Below the pieces are notes generated by a model. It searched no databases, had not been told where the DNA came from, and saw only the letters and a program-made list of their open reading frames with translations. Below, one piece after another: positions 35,767 through 44,849 of a DNA stretch of 57,849 bases; position 1 is the stretch's first letter, and every line of letters starts with the position of its first letter. Source of the DNA: Paenibacillus dendritiformis (GTDB lineage: Bacteria; Bacillota; Bacilli; Paenibacillales; Paenibacillaceae); the NCBI RefSeq assembly GCF_015845845.1, contig NZ_LDIG01000096.1:1-57849 (forward strand), read 5' to 3'. The position numbers and the translations under genes are program-made.

Positions 35767-37131
35767 ATGAAGCAAACGTTTACGCTGCAACAAAAAATCG
35801 TTCAACTGCTGCATATTTTATTGCCAATCTTCGTTACGCAGGTTGCCATGCAGTTAATGTCCTTTTTCGATACGGTCATGTCCGGCAACTACAGCGCCAC
35901 CCATCTTGCCGGCGTCGCGATCGGCGGCAGCATCTGGGCTCCCGTCTATACCGGCATTAGCGGCATCTTCCTGGCCGTCACTCCGATCATCGCCCATCAT
36001 ATGGGGGCGGACCGGAAGGGGGAAGTGGCTCCGAGCGTAACTCAGGCAGCGTACCTGTCCGTCATCGTCGGCGCCGTCGTCCTTCTGGTTGGCTCATTCG
36101 TTCTCGAGCCGATTCTGTCGGCCATGAGATTGGAGGCGGAAGTTCACCGAGTCGCGAAGGATTATCTTATCGCGCTTGGCTTTGGCGTCATTCCCGCATT
36201 TCTCTATACCGTCTTCCGGGCAAGCATTGACGGACTGGGGCAGACCCGGGTTACCATGTTCATTACGCTGCTGTCCTTCCCCGTCAATGTGACTCTCAAC
36301 TATTTCTTTATTTTCGGGAAATTCGGATTTCCGGAAATGGGGGGCGTCGGCGCCGGGATCGCGACAGCAATTACATATCTCATTATTGCCGTTATCGCTT
36401 TTCTGTTCCTGCGCGGCAATGCGATGATGCAGTCGATGGGCATGCTGAGGCAATGGGGAGGAATTTCCTTGCCCCGCTGGAAAGAGATTCTTCACATCGG
36501 AACGCCGATCGGGCTGTCCATCTTTTTCGAGGTCAGCATCTTTGCCGCAGTCACGCTGTTCATGAGCGAGTATGACACGAATACGATCGCGGCGCATCAG
36601 GCGGCATTGAATTTCTCGTCGCTGCTCTATATGCTGCCGATGAGCATCGCGATGGCCTTGACGATCGTTGTCGGCTTCGAAGCCGGCGCGAAGCGGTTCA
36701 CGGATGCGAAGCAGTATACCCGCATTGGCATTTTCTCTGCCGTGACCCTGGCTTCCTTGTTCGCCGTGCTGTTGTTCCTGTTCAACCACAAGGTCGCAGG
36801 CATGTACTCCGATGAACCGGATGTGCGGCTGCTGACCGAGTCGTTCCTCATCTATGCGATATTTTTTCAACTGTCCGATGCGGTGGCGGCTCCGGTCCAA
36901 GGTGTGCTGCGTGGGTACAAAGATGTGAACGCGGTCTTTTTGATCGCCTTGATGTCCTACTGGATTATCGGGCTTCCGGTCGGATTCGTGCTGGCTAAGT
37001 TCACCTCGCTTGCGGCATACGGGTATTGGATCGGGCTAATCAGCGGTCTGGCCGCCGGTGCGGTCTGTCTGTTCACGCGGCTCGCGATTATGGAACGCCG
37101 CTATGCGAAGGCTGGAGGAGCGGCGGCGTAG
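35767..37131 (+). CDS. MATE-family efflux transporter
   Basis: 454 residues with about twelve membrane helices in two repeats, beginning MKQTFTLQQKIVQLLHILLPIFVTQ split by the first helix. NorM/DinF-type MATE antiporters use Na+ or H+ to export cationic compounds. Ribosome site AAGGAG at 35750. The next gene starts 68 bases downstream on the same strand, so the two may be co-transcribed. Confidence 0.92.
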   Translation: MKQTFTLQQKIVQLLHILLPIFVTQVAMQLMSFFDTVMSGNYSATHLAGVAIGGSIWAPVYTGISGIFLAVTPIIAHHMGADRKGEVAPSVTQAAYLSVIVGAVVLLVGSFVLEPILSAMRLEAEVHRVAKDYLIALGFGVIPAFLYTVFRASIDGLGQTRVTMFITLLSFPVNVTLNYFFIFGKFGFPEMGGVGAGIATAITYLIIAVIAFLFLRGNAMMQSMGMLRQWGGISLPRWKEILHIGTPIGLSIFFEVSIFAAVTLFMSEYDTNTIAAHQAALNFSSLLYMLPMSIAMALTIVVGFEAGAKRFTDAKQYTRIGIFSAVTLASLFAVLLFLFNHKVAGMYSDEPDVRLLTESFLIYAIFFQLSDAVAAPVQGVLRGYKDVNAVFLIALMSYWIIGLPVGFVLAKFTSLAAYGYWIGLISGLAAGAVCLFTRLAIMERRYAKAGGAAA

Positions 37132-37198
37132 CAGAGGCATTGTACTTTTTGGCATTAGCGAATTGCTTGTAACGCTTATTACGATGAGGAGGATGAAC

Positions 37199-38365
37199 AT
37201 GTACGATTTCGAGAAAATTATTGATCGGGCGGCATTGGACGCCCTCAAAGCAGTTCCTTCCAGCCAATCAAAGGAAGGGTGCATCCCGCTGTGGGTGGCG
37301 GATATGGATTTCCCGGCCGCGCCGGCGATTCGGGAGGCGCTTCTCGCCCGGATGAGCATCCCGAGCTATGGATATACCTTATGCACGGACCGGTATTATA
37401 CGGCCGTCATCGACTGGATGAAGCGCCGGCATCAGTGGAATGTGGCCAAGGAATGGTTCGTGCTGACGCCAGGCGTGGTGCCGGCAATGGCGTTCGCCGT
37501 CCGGGCCGTGACGGCGCCGGGGGACAAGGTGATGATCCAGACGCCGGTCTATCCTCAATTCGCCAAAATGGTTCAATCCAACGGGGCGACGCTTGTTACG
37601 AACCCTCTCAAGCTGGTTGACGGCCGATATGAGATCGATTTCGAGGATTTCGAACAGAAAGTGAAGGACCCGGCCCTGAAGCTGTTCTTCCTCTGCAACC
37701 CGCACAACCCGGTAGGGCGCGTATGGAAGCGGGACGAGCTGCAGAGATTGGCTGACCTGTGTCTGGAGCATGACGTCATTATTTTCTCGGATGATATCCA
37801 TCATGATTTCACTTATGGGGAGCATCAATATATTCCGATTGCGACATTGTCTCCGGATGTGGCGGCTCGGACGATTACGGCGACATCTCCGACGAAGACG
37901 TTCAGCATTGCAAGCTTCAAAGTGGGCAATATTTTCATTAAAGAAGAAGGGCTGCGCCAAAAATACCGGAAGGCGGTGGAAAGCGCCGGTGTCGCTGAGC
38001 TCGATCTGGGCGCCATTGAGGCGACGATTGCCGGGTATACGAAGGGAGAGGCGTGGTTCGACGAAGCTCTGAAATATATTGAAGGGAACAGCCAGTATAT
38101 TGAGCGGTTTATCGCCGAGCGCATTCCGCAGGTGAAGACGTTCGCCCAAGAAGGAACGTATTTGAAGTGGCTCGATTGGCGGAGCTTCGGCATGACGGAC
38201 ACGGAACTGAATGATTGGGCGCTGAAGGAAGCGAAAGTATGGTTAAGTGAAGGCTATGCTTTCGGGAAGGAAGGCAGCGGATTTATGCGGCTCAATATGA
38301 CCTCGCGCCGGGCGGTCATCGAGGAAGCGATGGAGCGTCTGGCACGGGCGGCGGAGCGGCGGTAG
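37199..38365 (+). CDS. patB: PatB/MalY-type cystathionine beta-lyase
   Basis: 388 residues, PLP-dependent class I/II aminotransferase fold. Start at 37199 seven bases after GAGGAGG; the frame is open far upstream. PLP-lysine Lys233 in TSPTKTFSIASFK; LWVADMDFP and FLCNPHNPVGRVW near residues 31 and 164 are typical of MalY/PatB C-S lyases, which release homocysteine, pyruvate and ammonia from cystathionine. An amino transferase role is less likely. A terminator follows. Confidence 0.9.
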   Translation: MYDFEKIIDRAALDALKAVPSSQSKEGCIPLWVADMDFPAAPAIREALLARMSIPSYGYTLCTDRYYTAVIDWMKRRHQWNVAKEWFVLTPGVVPAMAFAVRAVTAPGDKVMIQTPVYPQFAKMVQSNGATLVTNPLKLVDGRYEIDFEDFEQKVKDPALKLFFLCNPHNPVGRVWKRDELQRLADLCLEHDVIIFSDDIHHDFTYGEHQYIPIATLSPDVAARTITATSPTKTFSIASFKVGNIFIKEEGLRQKYRKAVESAGVAELDLGAIEATIAGYTKGEAWFDEALKYIEGNSQYIERFIAERIPQVKTFAQEGTYLKWLDWRSFGMTDTELNDWALKEAKVWLSEGYAFGKEGSGFMRLNMTSRRAVIEEAMERLARAAERR

Positions 38366-38448
38366 CTAAGCGTACGGACAGGGGCCGCCGCTCGGCGCCC
38401 TTGCCGGCCCATACCCGGGACCGCGAATTGTCGGGAACGTAACATACA

Positions 38449-38485
38449 ACAAGGCCTCTTTCAACGAAAGAGGCCTTGTCTTTTT
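38449..38485. terminator. Bidirectional terminator patB / pentapeptide gene
   Basis: ACAAGGCCTCTTT pairs perfectly with AAAGAGGCCTTGT around CAACG, followed by CTTTTT on the plus strand. Confidence 0.88.
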
Positions 38486-38497
38486 CCGGTTTTTTCT

Positions 38498-39217
38498 TTA
38501 AACGATGGTAACTTTGGACAGGTCCGCTTTGTAGCCTTTCAGCAGAGCATACGTTACTTTATCCATCACGGCGCCGTCGAATATCGCTTTTTTTACCTCC
38601 GTTTTAAATGAGACATTGCGAAAAACGGCATTCCGGAACGAAGTCTTCCTTAACCCTGCATAGTCGAACACGGTGCCCTCAAATCGTTGGTTATCAAAGC
38701 TTACGCCGGATAAATCGGAAGATTTGAAGCTCGTGCCGTTGAATATGCAGTCCTTGAACTGTGCGCCGACCAAGTTCGACTTCAAGAACTGCGCGCGGGC
38801 CAGATTCGCTTCGTGAAAAAGGGCGTTCTGGAGGTTGCTGCACTTGAAAGAGCTATGCGTCAGATCCGACTCGCTGAAATCCGAGTCCTGAAGGTTGCTG
38901 TAATTGAATTGGCCGTCATGCATGCGCACCCCCCGGAAATCGGAGTGGCGCAGATCGCTCATCGACAGATTCATCTTGGATTGAAGCTGAACCATCGCAT
39001 CCCGATCGTGAATGCTCTCAATCAACTCTGAAATATCTCCGATGGAACCGATCGTCATATGAAACGCTTCTTCCTCATCGATTCCCTCCCGCCGGAGATC
39101 CGCCAGTCTATCCTCCAGATCGCGAAGCAGCTCCTCCTTCAACTCGTTCACTTGCTCTACATCCTTATAAGGGAGAAATACACGGTCCAAATATTGCGCC
39201 AATTTTCCGTTTGTCAT
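38498..39217 (-). CDS. HAAS-domain and pentapeptide-repeat protein
   Basis: 239 residues. Residues 1-70 look like the HAAS helical domain (ELKEELLRDLEDRLADLRREG, EEAFHMTIGSIGD) that usually accompanies PadR regulators. Residues about 85-215 are tandem pentapeptides of A(D/N)LXX form, e.g. SDLRHSDFRG, SNLQDSDFSESDLTHSSF and ANLARAQF, which fold as a right-handed beta-helix. There is no membrane helix, unlike most HAAS proteins. Pentapeptide proteins such as Qnr and MfpA mimic DNA and protect gyrase; that role here is only a possibility. It lies 19 bases after padR. Confidence 0.85.
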   Translation of the reverse strand: MTNGKLAQYLDRVFLPYKDVEQVNELKEELLRDLEDRLADLRREGIDEEEAFHMTIGSIGDISELIESIHDRDAMVQLQSKMNLSMSDLRHSDFRGVRMHDGQFNYSNLQDSDFSESDLTHSSFKCSNLQNALFHEANLARAQFLKSNLVGAQFKDCIFNGTSFKSSDLSGVSFDNQRFEGTVFDYAGLRKTSFRNAVFRNVSFKTEVKKAIFDGAVMDKVTYALLKGYKADLSKVTIV

Positions 39218-39236
39218 ATGAAATACCCCGCCTTTC

Positions 39237-39566
39237 TTAAATTAACATATCGAGAATTTGCTTGGCATGCTCCCAGTTCTGCTTATTGGCGGCATGTGTC
39301 AGCTTGCCTTTTTCCGTGATGCGGTAATACTTTCTTCGCCCGCCTTGGGTTTCGTCTCCCCAGTAGGATGTAATATTCCCTTCCTTTTCCAGGCGCTTGA
39401 GGCTGGAATACATCGTTGCTTCCTTGAGCTCGTATTGACCGCGGGAACCGGCATGCACCAGCTTCGTAATCTCATACCCGTACTTGTCCCCGCTCAACAA
39501 TAGCTTCAAAATAATGGTATCCGTGTGTCCTCGAAGCAAGTCGGATGAAATATGCATGTTCACCAA
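39237..39566 (-). CDS. PadR-family transcriptional regulator
   Basis: 109 residues from a TTG at 39566 (GTG at 39563 or ATG at 39557 also possible), seven bases after AGGAGG. Winged helix with ILKLLLSGDKYGYEI and ATMYSSLKRLEKEG, the GGRRKYYRIT wing, then a C-terminal dimer helix. It probably represses its own operon with the HAAS-pentapeptide gene. The upstream stretch has the direct repeats AACATAC and AACATAT at 39588-39601. Confidence 0.9.
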   Translation of the reverse strand: MVNMHISSDLLRGHTDTIILKLLLSGDKYGYEITKLVHAGSRGQYELKEATMYSSLKRLEKEGNITSYWGDETQGGRRKYYRITEKGKLTHAANKQNWEHAKQILDMLI

Positions 39567-39599
39567 AGGATCGCCTCCTGAGATATAACATACAACATA

Positions 39600-39840
39600 T
39601 TACTATGACAGTCAAGGTAATGTGGTGACAGAAGTAATTATGATTCAATGGCGGATTGAAATTGGCGCCTCTGAAGGTGCTCTTCTTCAGGAAATTGCGA
39701 GGAGGCGGAGAAACATGACGACAGGAAAGTTCCACTGCTTAAAATTTCGGGCACCAACGGGTGCGGGATATGTGAGAAAGGTGGAAGGAGGGGAGCGAAC
39801 ATCGCCGGGGGTATACTAGGTCGCCGATCCGGCCAAAGTA
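39600..39840. other. Intergenic stretch without supported gene
   Basis: A 65-codon frame from 39622 has no ribosome site and no recognisable domain. A small GCACC-AAC-GGGTGC hairpin lies near 39749-39762. I see no known RNA motif. Confidence 0.4.
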
Positions 39841-39847
39841 TGTACAT

Positions 39848-39861
39848 CGAAATCGCTTACA
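39848..39861 (-). promoter_or_regulatory. Catabolite-response element (CcpA)
   Basis: On the minus strand TGTAAGCGATTTCG matches the cre consensus TGWAARCGNTWNCW at 13 of 14 positions. It lies about ten bases upstream of the -35 box of the gluconate promoter, so glucose status should influence the operon. Confidence 0.65.
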
Positions 39862-39870
39862 AATTACTTC

Positions 39871-39899
39871 TTTACAGATTCCCGAGAACAAGGTAAGAT
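39871..39899 (+). promoter_or_regulatory. Sigma-A promoter of the gluconate operon
   Basis: TTTACA (39871-39876), a 17-base spacer and TAAGAT (39894-39899). Transcription would start near 39906, just before the GntR operator. Confidence 0.7.
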
Positions 39900-39913
39900 A
39901 GGAACTGCGAAAA

Positions 39914-39935
39914 GTTGTATACAAGTATACTTGTA
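39914..39935. promoter_or_regulatory. GntR operator 1
   Basis: TACAAGTATACTTGTA (39920-39935) is a perfect 16-bp palindrome and the overlapping TTGTATACAA (39915-39924) is also palindromic. This matches the Bacillus gnt operator (ATACTTGTATACAAGTAT). It lies just after the predicted transcription start, so GntR binding would block RNA polymerase; gluconate would release it. Confidence 0.85.
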
Positions 39936-39962
39936 GTGTAATTCAAGGAGTGAAGAGACAGC

Positions 39963-40862
39963 ATGAATATAGGCATGATAGGACTCGGCAAGATGGGATT
40001 CAATCTGGTAAGCAACATGCTTCGGCATGGGCACCAGGTTGCGGCATATGACGTGAATCCGGAGCCGCGGCATAAGGCGGCGGAATTGGGAGCGATGGCG
40101 GCGGACTCGATTGAAGATCTTGTATCCAAGCTGCCTTCGCCGAAGATCGTGTGGATGATGGTCCCGGCCGGCGGAATCGTGGATAATGTCATCGCGACGC
40201 TTATTCCGCTCCTGACGCAGGGCGACATCATTATTGACGGCGGCAATTCGCATTACAAGCAGTCGGTCGCTCGCGGCGAGAAGCTGGAGCAGCATGGGAT
40301 TCATTATATGGATGTAGGCACATCGGGCGGAACGGAAGGCGCTGCCCAGGGCGGATGCTTCATGATCGGCGGCAAGGAAGAGGTATTCAAGCTGCTGGAG
40401 CCGCTCTTCCGCGATATCGCGGTCGAACAAGGGTATCTGTATGCGGGCCAGAGCGGCAGCGGACATTTTCTGAAAATGGTCCATAATGGTATTGAATACG
40501 GGATGATGCAATCGATCGCCGAAGGCTTCGAGCTGTTGGATAAGAGCGATTATGAATTCGACTATGAATCGGTCGCCCGCGTGTGGGCGAACGGATCGGT
40601 CATCCGCGGCTGGCTGATGGACCTGACGCAAAATGCATTTTCCAAGGCTCCCCGCCTTGAAGGTATCCGCGGCGTGATGCAGAGCTCGGGCGAAGGCAAA
40701 TGGACGGTCGAGACGGCCTTGGATCTGCAGGCAAGCGCGCCGGTCATCGCGATGTCTCTCTTCATGAGATATCGTTCGCTGGAGTCGGATACGTTCCACG
40801 GCAAGGTGGTCGCTGCGCTGCGGAATGAATTCGGCGGACATCAGGTGGAGAAAAAGGGCTAA
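39963..40862 (+). CDS. gnd: 6-phosphogluconate dehydrogenase, decarboxylating (short type)
   Basis: 299 residues, the short YqeC-type rather than the 468-residue GntZ. Rossmann motif IGLGKMGFN at residues 6-14, DGGNSHYKQS substrate block, catalytic Lys in GSGHFLKMVHNGIEYG. Oxidises 6-phosphogluconate to ribulose 5-phosphate with NAD(P)+. Ribosome site AAGGAG. First gene of the gnt operon; it uses the product of GntK. Confidence 0.92.
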   Translation: MNIGMIGLGKMGFNLVSNMLRHGHQVAAYDVNPEPRHKAAELGAMAADSIEDLVSKLPSPKIVWMMVPAGGIVDNVIATLIPLLTQGDIIIDGGNSHYKQSVARGEKLEQHGIHYMDVGTSGGTEGAAQGGCFMIGGKEEVFKLLEPLFRDIAVEQGYLYAGQSGSGHFLKMVHNGIEYGMMQSIAEGFELLDKSDYEFDYESVARVWANGSVIRGWLMDLTQNAFSKAPRLEGIRGVMQSSGEGKWTVETALDLQASAPVIAMSLFMRYRSLESDTFHGKVVAALRNEFGGHQVEKKG

Positions 40863-40980
40863 GCAAGCCTGGGCAAGCTTCGACCTAATGGAATATTCCG
40901 GTGAATATATGATAGAATTTGAGAAGATCTGTTTCGTTCATTGGGGACATTATTCATTTCATTAGGAGAGTTGGAGCTCG

Positions 40981-41655
40981 ATGCATTATCCACAAGAATG
41001 GCTGCAGGGCGCTTCCCTGGGGGAGTCGATTGCCTGCGAGCTGCGTTTGCACATTATAAATGGAACAGTAAAGCCCGGCGAGATCATCTCGGAGAACCGA
41101 GTCGCTGCCGACTTCGGTACGAGCCGCTCCCCGGTCCGGGAAGCGTTGAAAACGTTGTCTAACGAGGGTCTTATCCGGTTGGAACGGATGGGGGCGGTCG
41201 TGCTTGGCCTCAGCATGAAGGATGTCGAAGAGCTGTATGACGTCCGGTTCCTGATCGAGAGCTTCGTACAGCAGAGGCTGGCCAGCGCGGATCAGGAGCG
41301 GCTTATCGTGAAGCTGAATCAGATCATCGATAAGATGGAGCTGGCTGTGAAGTATCGCGATGTAACCGATTTCGCTTTTCAGGATCTGTCTTTTCACGAG
41401 GCGATTATCGCTTCGGCGGAGCATAACCGTATTATGCATCTGTGGACAAGCATCCGCCAAATCGTGATGACGGTCATGCTTATCACGACCGAGGAAATCT
41501 TCTCCGAAGGAGAGGGCAAGCTCCGTACGGTCATCGAGAAGCACCGGACCATTGTGCGGGGGCTGGAATCCAAAGACGCGAATAAAATACAGCAGGTGGT
41601 TCAAGCTTATTTCGCGGATTCGCGCCGCACGCTTCATATTAGCTTGCCGCAATAA
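40981..41655 (+). CDS. gntR: GntR-family repressor of gluconate genes
   Basis: 224 residues, FadR subfamily. N-terminal winged helix (IISENRVAADFGTSRSPVREALKTL) and a C-terminal helical FCD domain with metal-binding His residues (SFHEAIIASAEHNRIM). In Bacillus, gluconate or 6-phosphogluconate releases GntR from its operator. Start follows GGAGAGTTGGAG. Two matching operators flank the gnd-gntR part of the operon. Confidence 0.93.
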   Translation: MHYPQEWLQGASLGESIACELRLHIINGTVKPGEIISENRVAADFGTSRSPVREALKTLSNEGLIRLERMGAVVLGLSMKDVEELYDVRFLIESFVQQRLASADQERLIVKLNQIIDKMELAVKYRDVTDFAFQDLSFHEAIIASAEHNRIMHLWTSIRQIVMTVMLITTEEIFSEGEGKLRTVIEKHRTIVRGLESKDANKIQQVVQAYFADSRRTLHISLPQ

Positions 41656-41692
41656 GGAGCAGGAAGCCGATACCGGGCTTCTGCCCGCCCAA

Positions 41693-41712
41693 GTTGTCGA
41701 CAAGTATACAAT
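41693..41712. promoter_or_regulatory. GntR operator 2, before gntP
   Basis: TTGTCGACAA (41694-41703) continues into GTATACAA, giving the same half-sites as operator 1 with one change in the centre. It could control an internal gntP promoter or form a loop with operator 1. Confidence 0.65.
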
Positions 41713-41766
41713 TGGATTTTGGGCATGTTAACAAGGATAGGTACGGTTAAGGGAGGGTTCTGCACC

Positions 41767-43128
41767 ATGAGTACGATATTCGGATTAAGCCACAACGTAA
41801 CCCTGCTTCTATGGACACTGGTTGCGATCGTGTTTCTTATTCTGTTCATTGCGAAATTCAAATGGAATCCGTTTGTGACCCTGCTTCTGTCCTCCCTGCT
41901 GCTCGGTCTGCTGACCGGCATGCAGCCGCTCGAAGTGGTAAAGTCCATCACGGGCGGTTTGGGCGGAACGCTGGGCACGATCGCGATCGTAATCGCGCTC
42001 GGGACGATGCTCGGCAAGATGATGGCGGAATCGGGGGGCGCCGAACAGATCGCAACCACGCTGGTTGACAAGTTCGGTGAGAAGCGCGTCCATTGGGCGA
42101 TGATGTTCGTCGGATTTATTGTCGGGATCCCGGTGTTCTTCGAGGTCGGGGTCATTCTGCTGATTCCTATCGTGTTCACCGTGGCCCGCAAAACGAAAAT
42201 GTCGCTTCTGCAAATCGGGATTCCGATTCTGGCCGGCCTGTCGACGGTGCATGGGCTTGTTCCGCCGCATCCGGCGCCGATGATCGCGATTGATGCCTAT
42301 CAGGCCGATCTCGGAAAAACAATTTTGTACTCGCTGTTCATAGGATTGCCGACGGCGATCATTGCAGGGCCCGTATTCGGCAAATTCATAGGTAAGCGTA
42401 TCCAAGTCGAGCCGCCGGCAAAGCTGGCCGAGCAGTTTGCGCTGAAGAACGAGCGTCAGCTTCCCGGCTTCGGCATCACGCTCTTCACTATCTTGCTGCC
42501 GGTCATTCTGATGCTGATCGGGTCGATTGCCAATATTGTCGATCCGGAAGGGGTTAGCGGCTGGACTGTATTCTGCGAGTTCATTGGCCATGAGATTATC
42601 GCCTTGCTGATTTCGGTCGTATTCTCGTTCTTCTCGCTTGGCTTCGCCAGAGGCTTCAAGAAGGAGGATATCTCCCGATTCACGAGCGAATGTCTGGCGC
42701 CGACCGCGACAATTATTCTGATCATCGGCGGGGGCGGGGCCTTCAAGCAAGTGCTGATCAATAGCGGGGTTGGGGATGCAATCGCTGCCATTGCCACACA
42801 GGCTAACATCAATATCATTTTGTTCGCCTGGTTCGTAGCGGCGCTTATCCGCGTTGCCACCGGGTCGGCGACTGTCGCGATGACGACGGCGGCCGGCATC
42901 GTCGCGCCCGTGTTGGCGCTGAATCCGGGCGTGAACGTGGAACTGGTCGTGCTGGCGACCGGGGCAGGCTCGATTGTGCTGTCCCATGTGAATGACGCCG
43001 GCTTCTGGATGGTGAAGGAGTTCTTCAATATGTCCGTTCCGCAGACGTTGAAGTCATGGACCGTGATGGAGACCGTGCTGTCGGTGGTCGGATTGATTTT
43101 TATACTCCTCCTCAGTACAGTGGTATAA
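41767..43128 (+). CDS. gntP: Gluconate permease
   Basis: 453 residues, about twelve to fourteen membrane segments, GntP family (contains PPHPAPMIAIDAYQADLGKT split by a turn, and GSATVAMTTAAGIVAP). ATG at 41767 after GGGAGG. Proton symport of gluconate into the cell. Confidence 0.95.
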   Translation: MSTIFGLSHNVTLLLWTLVAIVFLILFIAKFKWNPFVTLLLSSLLLGLLTGMQPLEVVKSITGGLGGTLGTIAIVIALGTMLGKMMAESGGAEQIATTLVDKFGEKRVHWAMMFVGFIVGIPVFFEVGVILLIPIVFTVARKTKMSLLQIGIPILAGLSTVHGLVPPHPAPMIAIDAYQADLGKTILYSLFIGLPTAIIAGPVFGKFIGKRIQVEPPAKLAEQFALKNERQLPGFGITLFTILLPVILMLIGSIANIVDPEGVSGWTVFCEFIGHEIIALLISVVFSFFSLGFARGFKKEDISRFTSECLAPTATIILIIGGGGAFKQVLINSGVGDAIAAIATQANINIILFAWFVAALIRVATGSATVAMTTAAGIVAPVLALNPGVNVELVVLATGAGSIVLSHVNDAGFWMVKEFFNMSVPQTLKSWTVMETVLSVVGLIFILLLSTVV

Positions 43129-43162
43129 GAGCAGGAGAATGACGGGAAAGAAGGTAGCACCT

Positions 43163-44710
43163 ATGAGCAGTAAAAAGTACATGATCGGCATCGATATGGG
43201 GACGACGAGCACCAAGGCGGTCTTGTTCGAGGAGAACGGCCAAGCGGTGGCGAGGGGCAGCGAGGAATACCCCCTGTACACGCCGAATTCCACGATCGCC
43301 GAGCAGGATCCGGAGCGAATCTTCCAGGCGGTCCTCCGTTCCGTCCGCCAGGCGATGTCGGAGAGCGGAGCCGGACCGGACGACATTCTGTTCCTCTCCT
43401 TCAGTTCGGCAATGCACAGCGTGATCGCTGTCGATGCCGAAGGCAGACCGCTGACGCCCTGCATTACGTGGGCGGATAACCGGAGCGGCCAATATGCCGC
43501 GCGGCTGAAGCGGGAGCAGGTCGGACATGACTTGTACTTGCGCACGGGAACGCCGATTCATCCGATGTCTCCGCTTACGAAGCTAATATGGATGCGTAAT
43601 GAAGAGCAGGAACTGTTCGGTAAAACATATAAATTCGTCTCCATCAAAGAGTATGTTATCGCCAAGCTGTTCGGCGAATATGTGGTCGACTATTCGATTG
43701 CTTCGGCCACCGGCATGCTGAACCTGGCGCGGCTGGACTGGGATGAAGAAGGGCTGCGGCTTGCCGGCATCTCCCCGGCGAAGCTGTCGACGCTCGTGCC
43801 GACAACCTATCAGTTGACGAATTTGAATAAGGCCTATGCGGATGCCATGGGAATCGCTGCCTCTACGCCCGGGATCGTGGGAGCGAGCGACGGCGTCCTC
43901 TCCAATTTGGGGGTCAATGCGATTGAGCCGGGCGTCGTCGCGGCGACGATCGGCACGAGCGGCGCGATTCGCACGGTCGTCGATCATCCGGTAACCGATC
44001 CGAAGGGAAGAATTTTTTGCTATGCCTTAACGGACAAGCATTGGGTTATCGGCGGACCGATCAATAACGGGGGGATGCTGTTCCGCTGGGTACGGGATGA
44101 GTTGGCCGCTTCGGAAGTAGAGGCAGCGAAGCGGCTTGGCATCGATTCCTATGATCTGCTGACGAAGATAGCGGAGCAAGTAAGACCGGGGGCGGACGGA
44201 TTGCTTTTCCATCCGTATCTGACCGGGGAGCGGGCCCCGCTCTGGAATCCGAATGCGCGCGGCTCCTTCTTCGGCTTGACCATGCATCACAGGAAGGAGC
44301 ATATGATCCGGGCGGTCCTTGAGGGCGTTATTTTCAATCTGTACACGGTGATGCTGGCGATGGAAGAGCAGATGGGACGTCCGCGCAAAATCCATGCGAC
44401 GGGCGGCTTCGCCCGCTCGGCCCTGTGGCGGCAGATGATGGCGGATATATTCGATCAGGAGGTTGTCGTGCCCGAGAGCTTCGAGAGCTCCTGTCTCGGC
44501 GCTGTCGTGCTCGGCTTATATGCGACCGGAAGGGCAGATTCCTTGGGTGTGGTGTCCGGCATGGTCGGGTCCACGCACAAGCATCAGCCCATCCCTGAGA
44601 ATGCCGTAATTTATCACGAATTGCTGCCGATTTATATCTCCATCTTCCGCAAGCTGGAAGAAGAGTATGAGGCGATCGCCCGGCTCCAGAGAAAATGGCT
44701 CGAGGCATAA
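43163..44710 (+). CDS. gntK: Gluconokinase (FGGY family)
   Basis: 515 residues, the long Bacillus-type kinase. N-terminal ATP-fold start MIGIDMGTTSTKAVLFEENG split over two strands, FGGY signature region GADGLLFHPYLTGERAP and C-terminal ATGGFARSALWRQMMADI. Start at 43163 after AAGAAGG; an ATG at 43139 is an alternative. Phosphorylates gluconate to 6-phosphogluconate, the substrate of gnd in the same operon. A terminator follows. Confidence 0.94.
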   Translation: MSSKKYMIGIDMGTTSTKAVLFEENGQAVARGSEEYPLYTPNSTIAEQDPERIFQAVLRSVRQAMSESGAGPDDILFLSFSSAMHSVIAVDAEGRPLTPCITWADNRSGQYAARLKREQVGHDLYLRTGTPIHPMSPLTKLIWMRNEEQELFGKTYKFVSIKEYVIAKLFGEYVVDYSIASATGMLNLARLDWDEEGLRLAGISPAKLSTLVPTTYQLTNLNKAYADAMGIAASTPGIVGASDGVLSNLGVNAIEPGVVAATIGTSGAIRTVVDHPVTDPKGRIFCYALTDKHWVIGGPINNGGMLFRWVRDELAASEVEAAKRLGIDSYDLLTKIAEQVRPGADGLLFHPYLTGERAPLWNPNARGSFFGLTMHHRKEHMIRAVLEGVIFNLYTVMLAMEEQMGRPRKIHATGGFARSALWRQMMADIFDQEVVVPESFESSCLGAVVLGLYATGRADSLGVVSGMVGSTHKHQPIPENAVIYHELLPIYISIFRKLEEEYEAIARLQRKWLEA

Positions 44711-44752
44711 CCGTTGTTCCTCGCAAGCAATTGAATGATTTGGCAAAACAGG

Positions 44753-44790
44753 CCCTGAATAACAACGGATAACCGTTGTTCAGGGTCTTT
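44753..44790 (+). terminator. Terminator of the gluconate operon
   Basis: CCCTGAATAACAACGG pairs with CCGTTGTTCAGGG (one bulged T) around ATAA, followed by TCTTTAT. Confidence 0.8.
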
Positions 44791-44849
44791 ATGCGTTTAC
44801 GGAGTGGAGTCCATCATACTAATGAGGAACTAACGGCAGACCCAACTTG

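Noticed and set aside
39622-39819. Possible 65-codon gene or riboswitch before the gluconate operon
   Set aside because: No ribosome site, no domain and no known aptamer consensus; only a small GCACC hairpin is visible.
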